Assembly: GCF_018449725.1 (NCBI RefSeq)
Contig: NZ_JAAVVC010000002.1
Span: 310,001 to 374,000, forward strand
Source: Pseudomonas sp. dw_612
Lineage (GTDB): Bacteria; Pseudomonadota; Gammaproteobacteria; Pseudomonadales; Pseudomonadaceae
Length of the DNA stretch: 64,000 bases
Direction: 5' to 3'
Made by a program: the position numbers and the translations under genes. The first letter of the stretch is position 1. Every line of letters starts with the position of its first letter. The notes below the pieces were generated by a model. It was not told the DNA's origin. It ran no database searches and worked only from the letters and a program-made list of their open reading frames with translations. This document shows, piece after piece, positions 17,163 through 26,019 of the stretch.

Positions 17163-18776
17163 ATGTTACGAATCACCGAACTCAAGTTGCCGATCGACCA
17201 TCCCGAAGAAGACCTGCGCCCTGCCATCGTGCAGCGCCTGGGCATCGCCAGCGATGACCTGCTCGATTTCACCTTGTTCAAGCGCAGCTACGATGCGCGC
17301 AAGAAATCCTCCGAACTGTGCTTCATCTACACCATCGACCTCACCGCCAAGGATGAGGCGGCACTGCTGCACAAGTTCGCCGATGACCGTAACGTCAACG
17401 TGGCGCCGGATGTCAGCTACAAAGTGGTCGGCCAGGCGCCGGCCGATCTGCAACAACGTCCGATCGTCGTCGGTTTCGGCCCGTGCGGGATTTTCGCCGG
17501 GCTGCTGCTGGCGCAAATGGGCTTCAAGCCGATCATCCTCGAACGCGGCACCGAAGTGCGCCAGCGCACCAAAGACACGTGGGGCCTGTGGCGCAAAAGC
17601 GTGCTCAACCCCGAATCCAACGTGCAGTTCGGTGAAGGCGGCGCGGGAACATTCTCCGACGGCAAGCTCTACAGCCAGATCAAGGATCCGAAATTCATCG
17701 GGCGCAAAGTCCTGCATGAGTTCGTGAAAGCCGGCGCGCCGGAAGAAATCCTCTACGTCAGCAAACCGCACATCGGTACGTTCCGTCTGACCGGCGTGGT
17801 GGAAAACATGCGTGAGCAGATTCGTGCGCTGGGCGGCGAAGTACGCTTCCAGCAGCGGGTTACCGACGTGTTGATCGAGGACGGCCAACTGGTCGGCGTC
17901 GAGCTTAATGGCGGCGAGCAGATTCATTCGAAACACGTGATCCTGGCCCTCGGCCACAGCGCCCGGGACACCTTCCGCATGCTCCACGGCCGTGGCGTGT
18001 TCATGGAAGCCAAGCCGTTCTCGGTGGGTTTCCGCATCGAACACCCGCAGTCGCTGATCGACCGCGCACGCCTGGGCAAATACGCCGGCCACCCGAAACT
18101 CGGGGCGGCCGACTATAAACTGGTGCACCACGCCAAAAACGGTCGTTCGGTCTACAGCTTCTGCATGTGCCCGGGCGGCACCGTGGTCGCCGCGACTTCA
18201 GAGCCGGGCCGCGTGGTCACCAACGGCATGAGCCAGTACTCGCGTAACGAACGCAACGCCAACTCCGGAATCGTTGTCGGCATTACTCCGGAAGTCGACT
18301 ATCCGGGCGGCCCGCTGGCCGGTATCGAGTTGCAGGAACGCCTGGAATCCCACGCCTTTGTGCTCGGCGGCAGCAACTACGAAGCGCCAGCACAACTGGT
18401 CGGCGACTTTATCGCCGGCAAGCCGTCCACCGAACTGGGCAGCGTCGAACCGTCCTACAAACCGGGCGTGGCCCTGGGTGATTTGGCCCTGGCCCTGCCG
18501 GCATTCGCCATCGAAGCGATCCGCGAAGCCTTGCCGGCGTTCGAGAAGCAGATTCGCGGTTACTCACTGCACGACGCGGTGTTGACCGGGATCGAGACGC
18601 GCACCTCGTCGCCGTTGCGAATTACCCGAAACGAATCGATGCAGAGCCTGAACGTGAAAGGCTTGTTCCCGGCCGGCGAAGGCGCGGGTTATGCGGGTGG
18701 AATCTTGTCGGCAGGTGTTGACGGGATTCGGATTGCAGAAGCCATTGCCCGCGACATCCTCGGTCTAGAGGCTTGA
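17163..18776 (+). CDS. FAD-dependent oxidoreductase (COG2509-type)
   Basis: A 537-residue flavoprotein. A ~90-residue N-terminal domain (LRITELKLPIDHPEEDL) precedes an FAD-binding fold with VVGFGPCGIFAGLLLAQMG and the loop FGEGGAGTFSDGKLYS. The C-terminal FAD motif is FPAGEGAGYAGGILSAGVDG. These features match the uncharacterised COG2509 dehydrogenases. I took the ATG at 17163 rather than an earlier in-frame codon because the family begins at this point. Physiological substrate is unknown. Confidence 0.92.
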   Translation: MLRITELKLPIDHPEEDLRPAIVQRLGIASDDLLDFTLFKRSYDARKKSSELCFIYTIDLTAKDEAALLHKFADDRNVNVAPDVSYKVVGQAPADLQQRPIVVGFGPCGIFAGLLLAQMGFKPIILERGTEVRQRTKDTWGLWRKSVLNPESNVQFGEGGAGTFSDGKLYSQIKDPKFIGRKVLHEFVKAGAPEEILYVSKPHIGTFRLTGVVENMREQIRALGGEVRFQQRVTDVLIEDGQLVGVELNGGEQIHSKHVILALGHSARDTFRMLHGRGVFMEAKPFSVGFRIEHPQSLIDRARLGKYAGHPKLGAADYKLVHHAKNGRSVYSFCMCPGGTVVAATSEPGRVVTNGMSQYSRNERNANSGIVVGITPEVDYPGGPLAGIELQERLESHAFVLGGSNYEAPAQLVGDFIAGKPSTELGSVEPSYKPGVALGDLALALPAFAIEAIREALPAFEKQIRGYSLHDAVLTGIETRTSSPLRITRNESMQSLNVKGLFPAGEGAGYAGGILSAGVDGIRIAEAIARDILGLEA

Positions 18777-18802
18777 TCAGCAACACCTGAACACTGCAAA
18801 AC

Positions 18803-18896
18803 CCTGTGGGAGCGAGCTTGCTCGCGATGACGGCGGAACATTCAACAGAGATGTTGGCTGGTCTATCGCTTTCGCGAGCAAGCCCGCTCCCACATT
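18803..18896. repeat. REPIN, family A (first of a tandem pair)
   Basis: GTGGGAGCGAGCTTGCTCGC and an inverted GAGCAAGCCCGCTCCCAC flank about 48 bases. The element is followed 42 bases later by a second REPIN of the same orientation. Confidence 0.94.
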
Positions 18897-18937
18897 GGCT
18901 TCATGGTGTGAACGCCATTTGTGCCACTGCGAAGATC

Positions 18938-19033
18938 CCTTGTGGGAGCGGGCTTGCTCGCGAATGCGGATTAACATTCAACAGAAATGTTGACTGATCT
19001 ACCGCTTTCGCGAGCAAGCCCGCTCCCACATTT
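18938..19033. repeat. REPIN, family A (second of a tandem pair)
   Basis: The second copy shares its inner bases (ACATTCAACAGA-ATGTTG-CTG) with the first, indicating a local duplication of the whole unit rather than independent insertion. Confidence 0.94.
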
Positions 19034-19047
19034 GATCTGCGGTGTGG

Positions 19048-20142
19048 TCAGATATTGGCGCGCAGGATGCTGGCTGGAAGCGGTTCGCCGCGCTCGACAC
19101 TTGCCGCCACAGCATCGATCAACCCACTCAATTCATACCCCTGGCCCTTGAGCCAATCCTGGTCGTAATAGGTGGTGGCGTAACGTTCGCCGCCGTCGCA
19201 CAGGATCGCCACGATCGACCCCGACTCCCCCGCCGCCACCATTTGCTGGGCCGCGATCAAGGCGCCGATCAGGTTGGTGCCGCTCGACCCGCCCACGCGC
19301 CGGCCCAAACGCTGCGCCAGGTAATGCATGGCCGCCAGCGACAAGGCGTCCGGCACTTTGACCATCGCGTCGATCACCTTGGGCAGGAACGACGCTTCCA
19401 CCCGTGGCCGGCCAATGCCTTCAATCCGCGAGCCGCAGTCCAGGCGCAACGTGGCATCGCCAGTCTGGTAATAATCGAAGAACACCGAACGCTCGGCATC
19501 GGCGCACAGCACGCGGGTGCAATGCTGGCGATAACGCACGTAGCGGCCGAGGGTCGCGGTGGTGCCGCCGGTGCCGGGGCTGGAAATCAACCAACTCGGT
19601 TCCGGGTGTTGCTCGAAACGCATCTGCTGGAAGATCGACTCGGCGATGTTGTTGTTCGCGCGCCAGTCGGTGGCGCGTTCAGCGTAGGTGAATTGATCGA
19701 TGAAATGGCCATCGTGTTCGCGGGCCAGACGCTCGGACTCGGCGTAGATCTGGGTCGGATCGTCCACCAAATGGCTCTTGCCACCGTAAAACGCGATCTG
19801 TGCGATCTTCTCCTTGGAGGTGGTCGCCGGCATCACTGCAATGAACGACAACCCCAGCAAACGGGCGAAATACGCCTCGGAAATCGCCGTCGAACCGCTG
19901 GACGCCTCGATCACCGGCGCGCCGGGCTTGAGCCAGCCATTACACAGCGCGTAGAGGAACAGCGAGCGCGCCAACCGATGTTTCAGGCTGCCGGTGGGAT
20001 GGCTGGACTCATCCTTGAAATACAACTCGATGCCCGGCAAACCCGGCAGCGGCAAAGGAATCAGGTGGGTGTCGGCGCTACGCTGGAAGTCGGCTTCGAT
20101 GATCCGGATGGCTTCGCGGGCCCACTGTCGGTTGTCGCTCAT
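19048..20142 (-). CDS. PLP-dependent cysteine synthase-family protein
   Basis: A 364-residue fold-type II PLP enzyme. The PLP lysine lies in HPTGSLKHRLA, the Asn/Ser loop is EASSGSTAISEAYFA, the phosphate-binding glycine loop is SPGTGGTTATLG, and the C-terminal loop is LCDGGERYATTYYD. It resembles cysteine synthase and cystathionine beta-synthase relatives but is longer than CysK/CysM, so lyase, desulfhydrase or synthase activity is possible. The ATG at 20142 is preferred over a TTG 36 bases upstream. It is divergent from nhaA. Confidence 0.88.
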   Translation of the reverse strand: MSDNRQWAREAIRIIEADFQRSADTHLIPLPLPGLPGIELYFKDESSHPTGSLKHRLARSLFLYALCNGWLKPGAPVIEASSGSTAISEAYFARLLGLSFIAVMPATTSKEKIAQIAFYGGKSHLVDDPTQIYAESERLAREHDGHFIDQFTYAERATDWRANNNIAESIFQQMRFEQHPEPSWLISSPGTGGTTATLGRYVRYRQHCTRVLCADAERSVFFDYYQTGDATLRLDCGSRIEGIGRPRVEASFLPKVIDAMVKVPDALSLAAMHYLAQRLGRRVGGSSGTNLIGALIAAQQMVAAGESGSIVAILCDGGERYATTYYDQDWLKGQGYELSGLIDAVAASVERGEPLPASILRANI

Positions 20143-20392
20143 GGTGGTGATCTCGTTGAATAGTCGGCCTTGTTGCAAGGCTCAGCCACTAAGCTTAGGA
20201 AAAAACCTACATCACGCACAGATACAGCTGAGGTCCAATACGTCCGGCAACTGCTAGGCTCAGTCCTCATTGGGCCTTACGGCCGATCACGTTGTAACGG
20301 CATATAACAAAAAAGAATATAACTTTTGTTTTAACAACTAACGGTACGGGTTAGGGTGTGCCACCTTTTGAATTCATCGATGGAGAGCGACC

Positions 20393-21580
20393 TTGCCTCT
20401 GCGTAGCACGTTCACGCGTTTCTTTCAGTTGGAAGCTGCCAGCGGTCTGTTACTGATCGCCGCGGCAGCCCTGGCTTTAATCATCAACAACTCTTCGCTG
20501 TCGTGGCTGTATAACGGCTTGCTGGACACCCCCGTGGTGGCTCAGATCGGCGCGCTGAAAATCGCCAAGCCCTTGCTGCTGTGGATCAACGACGGCCTGA
20601 TGGCCATGTTTTTCCTGCTGATCGGGCTGGAAGTGAAGCGCGAAGTCCTTGACGGCCAGTTGTCCAAGCCTTCGCAAATCGTCCTGCCCGGCGCGGCGGC
20701 GATTGGCGGCATGGTCGTGCCGGCGCTGGTCTACTGGTTCCTGAACCGTGATGACCCGACGGCGCTGGGTGGCTGGGCCATACCGATGGCCACCGACATT
20801 GCCTTCGCCCTAGGCGTACTGGCGCTGCTGGGCAAGCGCGTACCGGTGTCGCTGAAACTGTTCCTGATGACCTTGGCGATCATTGATGACCTGGGTGCCA
20901 TCATCGTTATCGCGATTTTCTATTCCGGCACGTTGTCGACGCTGTCCCTGGCGCTGGCCGGAGCCTGCATCGTCGCATTGATTGCGATGAACCGGCTCGG
21001 TGTGGTCAAGCTCGGGCCGTACATGATCATCGGCCTGATCCTGTGGGTGTGTGTGCTCAAGAGCGGTGTCCACGCGACACTGGCCGGCGTGACCCTGGCT
21101 TTCTGCATCCCGTTGCGCACCAAGAATGCCGAACCGTCGCCGCTGTTGACCCTGGAGCACGCCCTGCATCCGTGGGTGGCCTACGGCATTCTGCCGCTGT
21201 TTGCCTTCGCCAACGCCGGTCTGTCCCTGAGCGGCGTGACCGTGGAAAGCTTTACCCACCACGTGCCGATGGGCATTGCCGTCGGCCTGTTGCTGGGCAA
21301 AACCGTGGGCGTGTTCGGCCTGACCTGGCTGGCGGTGAAAATCGGCATCGCTGCCCTGCCCCAAGGCGCCAATTGGGGCCAGGTGTTGGGCGTTGCGATC
21401 CTCTGCGGGATTGGTTTCACCATGAGCCTGTTTGTCGGTTCCCTGGCCTTCGTGCCGGGCGCCAGTGAATACGCCGGGATGGACCGGATGGGGATTCTGA
21501 CTGGTTCGATACTGGCGGCGTTGATCGGTTATGCGGTGACGGCGGCGGCGAGTCGCAAGGGTGTCGCGCTGCAATCCTGA
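20393..21580 (+). CDS. nhaA: Na+/H+ antiporter NhaA
   Basis: A 395-residue inner-membrane protein with about 12 hydrophobic segments and the NhaA ion-binding pair in [17 protein letters not shown]. Other family stretches are [13 protein letters not shown] and [15 protein letters not shown]. It expels Na+ in exchange for protons, for pH and salt homeostasis. It appears to start with TTG at 20393, preceded by GGAGAG at spacing 6; the only nearby upstream ATG (20380) runs into a stop after eight codons. An A+T-rich stretch at about 20300-20340 probably contains the promoter. Confidence 0.94.
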   Translation: MPLRSTFTRFFQLEAASGLLLIAAAALALIINNSSLSWLYNGLLDTPVVAQIGALKIAKPLLLWINDGLMAMFFLLIGLEVKREVLDGQLSKPSQIVLPGAAAIGGMVVPALVYWFLNRDDPTALGGWAIPMATDIAFALGVLALLGKRVPVSLKLFLMTLAIIDDLGAIIVIAIFYSGTLSTLSLALAGACIVALIAMNRLGVVKLGPYMIIGLILWVCVLKSGVHATLAGVTLAFCIPLRTKNAEPSPLLTLEHALHPWVAYGILPLFAFANAGLSLSGVTVESFTHHVPMGIAVGLLLGKTVGVFGLTWLAVKIGIAALPQGANWGQVLGVAILCGIGFTMSLFVGSLAFVPGASEYAGMDRMGILTGSILAALIGYAVTAAASRKGVALQS

Positions 21581-21654
21581 GTAACAGAGAACACTCCTAG
21601 GAACATCGGAGACTCGTCCTACAGCCACGATTAGCCACGTTCGTTAACGTCGTG

Positions 21655-21674
21655 CAGCCCCCCTTTCGGGGCTG
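21655..21674 (+). other. Hairpin upstream of the bacteriocin gene
   Basis: The arms CAGCCCC and GGGGCTG surround a CCTTTC loop, 27 bases upstream of the GTG start and 75 bases after nhaA. No T-run follows, so it is not a standard terminator. It may be a leader structure or a weak nhaA terminator. Confidence 0.5.
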
Positions 21675-21701
21675 TCGACGGACGAATTTCAAGGACGATC
21701 A

Positions 21702-22886
21702 GTGGCTGGTAACAAGGACATTCCCCGGGTAAAAAACCCGCCGTCAGGTGACGGGCATCGCGTCACCCACCGCTACATGACCGCCGCCGAACTGGCCGAG
21801 CGTGATGCCCGGCAGCAAGCCTACGACGACATGCTCGCCCGGCAAGAGGCCTTCGAACGCAGTCTTGTGGTCACCTCCTCCAAAGCCGAATCCGTTCGCG
21901 CGGGCTGCGTTTTCGCCAAGTCCTGCAAGCTGCCGGACGCCATCATCGATTACTCAAACCCTTCGGGCATGGTGCCCACCGACAGCCTCAAGGAATACGG
22001 CGAAGTCGCCTGGCTCGGGGCTCGCGAAGCAGATGATGCCGGGCTGCTGAATCTGCAAACGATCAGCGCCAATACCCTCCCGATTGGCATCGGACAAATC
22101 GCCCTGCGTGCCCCGGCCATTCCTGCCGCGCCAGCCATTGGCGCGGCAGGCGCCACCGTTTTGGCCGGTCTGGTCGCGTTGTTCTGGACGCCAAGCCTCG
22201 GCGATAGCGCGCTCTACACCGAAGACCAATTGCGCGCCCTGAAACAGGCTCGCACCCGTGCTCGGTTAAGGGTCGAGCAACAGGCGGATGGCAGTCTCAA
22301 GGGGTATGCCTTCTACACCGGCAAGAACCGCGATTGGGAAATGGTCGATGTCGCGCAGTTCGAGTTGCGTGGCAGTCAGCAGGTGGCGGATCTCGGCGAC
22401 GGCGTTGAGTTGATCTGGACGCCGGCAGTGGATGGGTCCGACATCCTCGGCATTCCTAAACTGGAAGCCGCCCCGCAAGCGCCGCATATCTGGGTTTATC
22501 CACCGACTAAAGCGGCGGACAGCATTATCGTGAATCCGGTTTACCCGCCTGAGTACAAGGATTTCATTCTTGTGTTTCCGGTGGGGTCGGGGGTTAAGCC
22601 GGTTTACATTGTTCTGAGTGTTCCGAGAGACCTGAAGTACTACCCGGCACCGACAGCATTACCAGCTTTTCCAGATATAAAACCTGCGCCGATGAAAACT
22701 TCCGTGCAGGGCGGCGGAAAAAAACGCAGACGCTGGAAGGATCCGTCAGGGAGAATTTACGAATGGGACTCACAACATGGCAAGGTTGAGTTGTACACGA
22801 AACAAGGAAAACATCTGGGAGAGTACAACCCGGAAACCGGAAAGCAGACAAAACCTGCCGACCCCGCAAGGAGAGTAGAAAAATGA
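21702..22886 (+). CDS. S-type pyocin-like bacteriocin with colicin E3-type rRNase domain
   Basis: A 394-residue toxin in three parts. Residues 1-135 are an uncharacterised N terminus; 140-310 resemble the pyocin S translocation domain (LRAPAIPAAPAIGAAGA...HIWVYPPTKAADSIIVNPVYP); 340-394 match the colicin E3 cytotoxic domain (IYEWDSQHG...HLGEYNPETGKQ). The E3 catalytic set is kept: Asp356, His359, Glu363 and probably Arg390, so it should cut 16S rRNA in the decoding site. No receptor-binding coiled coil or TonB-type N terminus is evident, so it is shorter than colicin E3. The GTG start follows AAGGA. It overlaps the immunity gene by four bases. The last ~250 bases are lower in G+C than the rest. 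Confidence 0.88.
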   Translation: MAGNKDIPRVKNPPSGDGHRVTHRYMTAAELAERDARQQAYDDMLARQEAFERSLVVTSSKAESVRAGCVFAKSCKLPDAIIDYSNPSGMVPTDSLKEYGEVAWLGAREADDAGLLNLQTISANTLPIGIGQIALRAPAIPAAPAIGAAGATVLAGLVALFWTPSLGDSALYTEDQLRALKQARTRARLRVEQQADGSLKGYAFYTGKNRDWEMVDVAQFELRGSQQVADLGDGVELIWTPAVDGSDILGIPKLEAAPQAPHIWVYPPTKAADSIIVNPVYPPEYKDFILVFPVGSGVKPVYIVLSVPRDLKYYPAPTALPAFPDIKPAPMKTSVQGGGKKRRRWKDPSGRIYEWDSQHGKVELYTKQGKHLGEYNPETGKQTKPADPARRVEK

Positions 22887-23113
22887 AACATGTAATAGAG
22901 GTTTTCGACCGCCGGACTGAAGATCTGCTGCTTACCGTCGATGTTCCGGGCAGTCGCCGCGAAGCTTTGAGAACGCTGATGAGTTGGCAGCAGCCGGAAG
23001 ACGAATTCGACGGTCACGACTTGTCTCCAGAACAAATAAAGGTACTGGAAGACTGGACCGGAAAATCCCTCTTAGGTGCAAATCACATCGTACAACTGGT
23101 GTGCACAGAGTGA
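22883..23113 (+). CDS. Candidate immunity protein for the E3-type bacteriocin
   Basis: A 76-residue acidic protein (MKHVIEVFDRRTEDLLLTVD), the size and charge expected of a cytosolic antitoxin binding a basic nuclease domain. Its start overlaps the toxin stop (ATGA), so the two are translationally coupled. I do not see clear similarity to colicin E3 immunity protein, and it may belong to a different small family. The immunity role is inferred from position, size and charge. Base composition is lower in G+C than surrounding genes, as in the adjacent toxin domain. Confidence 0.8.
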   Translation: MKHVIEVFDRRTEDLLLTVDVPGSRREALRTLMSWQQPEDEFDGHDLSPEQIKVLEDWTGKSLLGANHIVQLVCTE

Positions 23114-23161
23114 CCTTGCGCAACTACGCAACCCAATAATTCTCCTACTCACACAAACAAT

Positions 23162-23197
23162 AAAACCCCGACCAGTCGCCTGATAGGGGTTTCGTTT
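23162..23197 (+). terminator. Terminator after the bacteriocin/immunity pair
   Basis: The stem AAAACCCC...GGGGTTTC is followed by GTTTTAT. It closes the toxin/immunity operon and separates it from the convergent lipoprotein gene. Confidence 0.8.
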
Positions 23198-23213
23198 TAT
23201 TTACCGCCTGCGC

Positions 23214-23678
23214 TTAGTGCGAAACGCGACTGGTCCCGCCAACAGTAGAAATCCGCACCCGCTCGCCAACGCGGAACACTTCATTCTCCTGAACCTGCTG
23301 CACATAGGCGCGCATGCTGCCGTCGTCTTCACGCACGGTAATCTCTACGCCCTGAGTACGCGTCAGGCCTTCTTCAGTGGCCGAACCGATCAAACCACCC
23401 GCAACGGCACCGATGACCGCTGCAACGATGCTGCCGCGACCGCCACCGATGGCGCTGCCGCCAACACCGCCCACTGCGGCACCGGCGATACCGCCGATTG
23501 GGGTCTTGGTGCCTTCGATTTTCACCGGACGCAGGGATTCGATGGTGCCCATGCGAATCGTCTGCACGCGACGCGCTTCGTCACGGGAGTAGGAGTCACC
23601 GGTCAGGCTGGATTGGCAGCCGGTGAGCAACATCGCCATCGTGGAAAAGGAAGCAACCAGCAAAACAGACTTACGCAT
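23214..23678 (-). CDS. Glycine-zipper outer-membrane lipoprotein (SlyB-like)
   Basis: A 154-residue lipoprotein with signal peptide and lipobox LLTGC. A glycine zipper region GIAGAAVGGVGGSAIGGG runs through about residues 65-100 and forms the 2TM glycine-zipper domain of SlyB/PcP proteins. The C-terminal part (VEITVREDDGSMRAYVQQ, VFRVGERVRI) is the typical beta-rich SlyB tail. Such proteins stabilise the outer membrane under Mg2+ stress. The ATG at 23678 follows GGAG at spacing 8, and longer in-frame starts add sequence unlike a signal peptide. Confidence 0.9.
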   Translation of the reverse strand: MRKSVLLVASFSTMAMLLTGCQSSLTGDSYSRDEARRVQTIRMGTIESLRPVKIEGTKTPIGGIAGAAVGGVGGSAIGGGRGSIVAAVIGAVAGGLIGSATEEGLTRTQGVEITVREDDGSMRAYVQQVQENEVFRVGERVRISTVGGTSRVSH

Positions 23679-23845
23679 AGCATCAACTCCAAAGGACAGG
23701 TATTCATTAAACCCCGCAGCTTGACGCCTGTCACGGCGTCGCCCGGATAAAATTGGTTTCATTCAGGCCCGGTACAGGCGCCTCTGAACTCACAACACAG
23801 TAGCGTCAAATCACCAAAAACGCGCCGTTGACCCAAGGGTTTTTC

Positions 23846-24082
23846 ATGGATTACTTCATCATTATCGTCACGACTGTGGCCGGTTTGTACTTCCACGGGT
23901 GGCTATACGTTCGGATCAAACGCTGGATGGACCGCGATTTGGCATTAGCCCTGGCCGGGAAGGACGAGCACAAAAAAGCCTTTATGCTCCAGCAACTGGC
24001 GAACGCTCAGGCGCAGAAAATCAAGCGAAGGGACCTGCCGCAGTGGCTTGAGGCTGCGGCGGCAGGCTATCCCGATCGGTAG
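23846..24082 (+). CDS. Small conserved membrane-anchored protein, function unknown
   Basis: A 78-residue protein with one N-terminal hydrophobic segment (DYFIIIVTTVAGLYFHGWLYV) followed by a basic, helical cytoplasmic part (KRWMDRDLALALAGKDEHKKAF, QKIKRRDLPQW). I chose the ATG at 23846, preceded by AAGGG, over an earlier TTG. I do not recognise a family with known function. It is convergent with pdxH, five bases away. Confidence 0.75.
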   Translation: MDYFIIIVTTVAGLYFHGWLYVRIKRWMDRDLALALAGKDEHKKAFMLQQLANAQAQKIKRRDLPQWLEAAAAGYPDR

Positions 24083-24087
24083 ACTGC

Positions 24088-24735
24088 TTAGGGTGCCAGA
24101 CGTTCAAGAATCCAGTCGGCGCCTTGTAAGCGGTAGTTGAGGCGATCGTGCAGGCGGCTCGGACGGCCTTGCCAGAACTCGATGCGCTCGGGGAGCAAAC
24201 GGTAACCGCCCCAATGTTCCGGGCAGTGTGGCTGGGTGTCGGTGAAGCGCTGCTCGGTGATCTTGAGCAACTCTTCCAGTTCACCACGATCGGCAATCAC
24301 CCGGCTCTGGGGCGAAGCCCAGGCACCGAGGCGGCTGCCCAGGGGCCGGACCTGGAAGTAAGCGTCGGACTCTTCAGGCGAAACCTTGACCACGCGCCCT
24401 TCGATGCGCACCTGGCGCTCCAGGGTCGGCCAGAAGAACGTCATGGCGGCGAACGGATTCACCGCCAAATGCTGGCCCTTGGCACTGTCGTAGTTGGTGA
24501 AGAAGGTAAAGCCCTGAGCATCCAGGCCCTTGAGCAGCAGAATGCGGCAATGGGGCCGACCGTCCAGATCGACGGTGGCCAGGGTCATTGCATTGGCCTC
24601 GACCGGCACCTGTTCGGTTTTCACCGCATCGGCGAACCACTGATGGAACAGCGCGAACGGCTCGGCCGGGGCTTGCGCCTCGGTCAGGCCGTCACGGGTG
24701 TAGTCGCGACGCATATCAGCCAGGGCCTGGGTCAT
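24088..24735 (-). CDS. pdxH: Pyridoxamine 5'-phosphate oxidase
   Basis: A 215-residue FMN enzyme converting pyridoxine or pyridoxamine 5'-phosphate to pyridoxal 5'-phosphate. FMN contacts are in [21 protein letters not shown] (residues about 64-84), and the C-terminal signature is [17 protein letters not shown]. Length equals that of E. coli PdxH (about 218). The ATG at 24735 follows GAAGGAATGTG. It is downstream of the OmpA lipoprotein gene on the same strand, 40 bases away. Confidence 0.96.
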   Translation of the reverse strand: MTQALADMRRDYTRDGLTEAQAPAEPFALFHQWFADAVKTEQVPVEANAMTLATVDLDGRPHCRILLLKGLDAQGFTFFTNYDSAKGQHLAVNPFAAMTFFWPTLERQVRIEGRVVKVSPEESDAYFQVRPLGSRLGAWASPQSRVIADRGELEELLKITEQRFTDTQPHCPEHWGGYRLLPERIEFWQGRPSRLHDRLNYRLQGADWILERLAP

Positions 24736-24775
24736 GGCACATTCCTTCTGGTTATCGATCAGTTCTTCTTAACGA

Positions 24776-25906
24776 TCAGTTCTTCGCAGCATCCGCGGCG
24801 ACGGCTTTCTTAGGATCGACCGCAGCTTTGGCCGGCGCAGGCTTTTTCGCCGGGGTCGCGGCTTTGGCGGGCGCTTTCTTGGCCGGAGCCTTGGCAGCGG
24901 CTTTCTTGGCTGGGGCCTTTTTCGCGGCAGGCACTGCGGCTTTCTTGGCGGCCGGTGTCGGTGCCACAGGCACTACCACTGGCTTGGCGGTCTGGGCAGC
25001 GACCATGGTCACCGGTGCCGGGGCAGGCATGTTGTACTTGCTCAACAACGCCACCATGGTGTTTTGCGGGGTCACCAGCAATTCCACGCGACGGTTCAAG
25101 GCACGGCCTTCATTGCTGTCGTTGGCGGCACGCGGCGCTTCGCCGCCCATGCCACGCAGCATCAAGCGATCACGCTGCAAGCCGCTGAGACGGAAAATCG
25201 CTGCCACAGCCTGCGCGCGCTCTTGGCTCAACTTCACGTTGGCCGGGGCCGCGCCCGAGGTGTCGCTGTGGCCGAGCACCAGCACAGCGGTCTTCGGATC
25301 GACTTCGAGGATTTTCGCGACGCGACTGAACGGGCCCAGGGTGACCGGCAGCAGCATGGCCGGGCGGTCCGGGTTGAACGAGCCGTCCACCGGCGCCGTC
25401 ACCACCAGCACGTTTTCACGGCGCTCGAGTTGCAGGTTGCTGTCCTTGATCGCTTCACGCAGGCGCGGCTCGTAATCGTCGAGCCAGGCCTGGGTCACTT
25501 TCGGATCCGGCATCGGCACGGCTTTGGCGGTGCTCTGTTCCTTGCCACCGAACGGCCACCACCACTTGCCACCTGCATCGGCGTCAGCCTTGGCGACGTC
25601 GGCCGGCTTGGCTTCGGGTTTAGCTTCAGGCTTCACGTCTGCCTTGGCCACAGGCTTGTCGGTGCTGTCATCGGAACCGAAGGGCCAGTACCAACGGCTG
25701 CTACTTTCAGCCTTGACCACCGGCGCGGTGATCGCCGCTTTCAATGGATCAGGCTTCGGGGCCGGGGCCGGATCTTTGGCGGCGACTTTGTCGGAAGAAC
25801 CGAACTGCCACCAGTGGCTGCCGCCCTCGGCGTCATTGTGCGGAGTTTGCGCACAACCGGTGATGGCGAAGCACAGTGCCAAAGCGAGGGTTTTATTGGA
25901 AGACAT
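24776..25906 (-). CDS. OmpA-family lipoprotein with Trp repeats and histone-like tail
   Basis: A 376-residue lipoprotein (lipobox AITGC). The first ~125 residues hold three Trp-rich motifs (HWWQFGSSDK, WYWPFGSDD, WWWPFGGKE) separated by Lys/Ala/Pro linkers. An OmpA C-terminal peptidoglycan-binding domain follows (LVLGHSDTSGAAPANVKLSQERAQAV, NRRVELLV). The last ~75 residues are Lys/Ala/Pro repeats (AAKKAPAKK type), resembling histone H1 or AlgP tails and odd for an envelope protein. The start at 25906 (MSSNKTL) gives a good signal peptide. It probably tethers the outer membrane to peptidoglycan. Confidence 0.88.
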   Translation of the reverse strand: MSSNKTLALALCFAITGCAQTPHNDAEGGSHWWQFGSSDKVAAKDPAPAPKPDPLKAAITAPVVKAESSSRWYWPFGSDDSTDKPVAKADVKPEAKPEAKPADVAKADADAGGKWWWPFGGKEQSTAKAVPMPDPKVTQAWLDDYEPRLREAIKDSNLQLERRENVLVVTAPVDGSFNPDRPAMLLPVTLGPFSRVAKILEVDPKTAVLVLGHSDTSGAAPANVKLSQERAQAVAAIFRLSGLQRDRLMLRGMGGEAPRAANDSNEGRALNRRVELLVTPQNTMVALLSKYNMPAPAPVTMVAAQTAKPVVVPVAPTPAAKKAAVPAAKKAPAKKAAAKAPAKKAPAKAATPAKKPAPAKAAVDPKKAVAADAAKN

Positions 25907-26019
25907 TGGATATCCACAAAATGAAGTAATAAACACAGGCCCGCATCGGGACCGCATAAACAGACGCTTTGAATCGAAAAAGGTTACGAGGTTCCGGCGC
26001 AGGAACTTTCAGCAAAGCT

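Noticed and set aside
21655..21674. nhaA rho-independent terminator
   Set aside because: The stem is good, but the bases after it are GTCGACGGACG with no T-run, so it is reported only as a hairpin.
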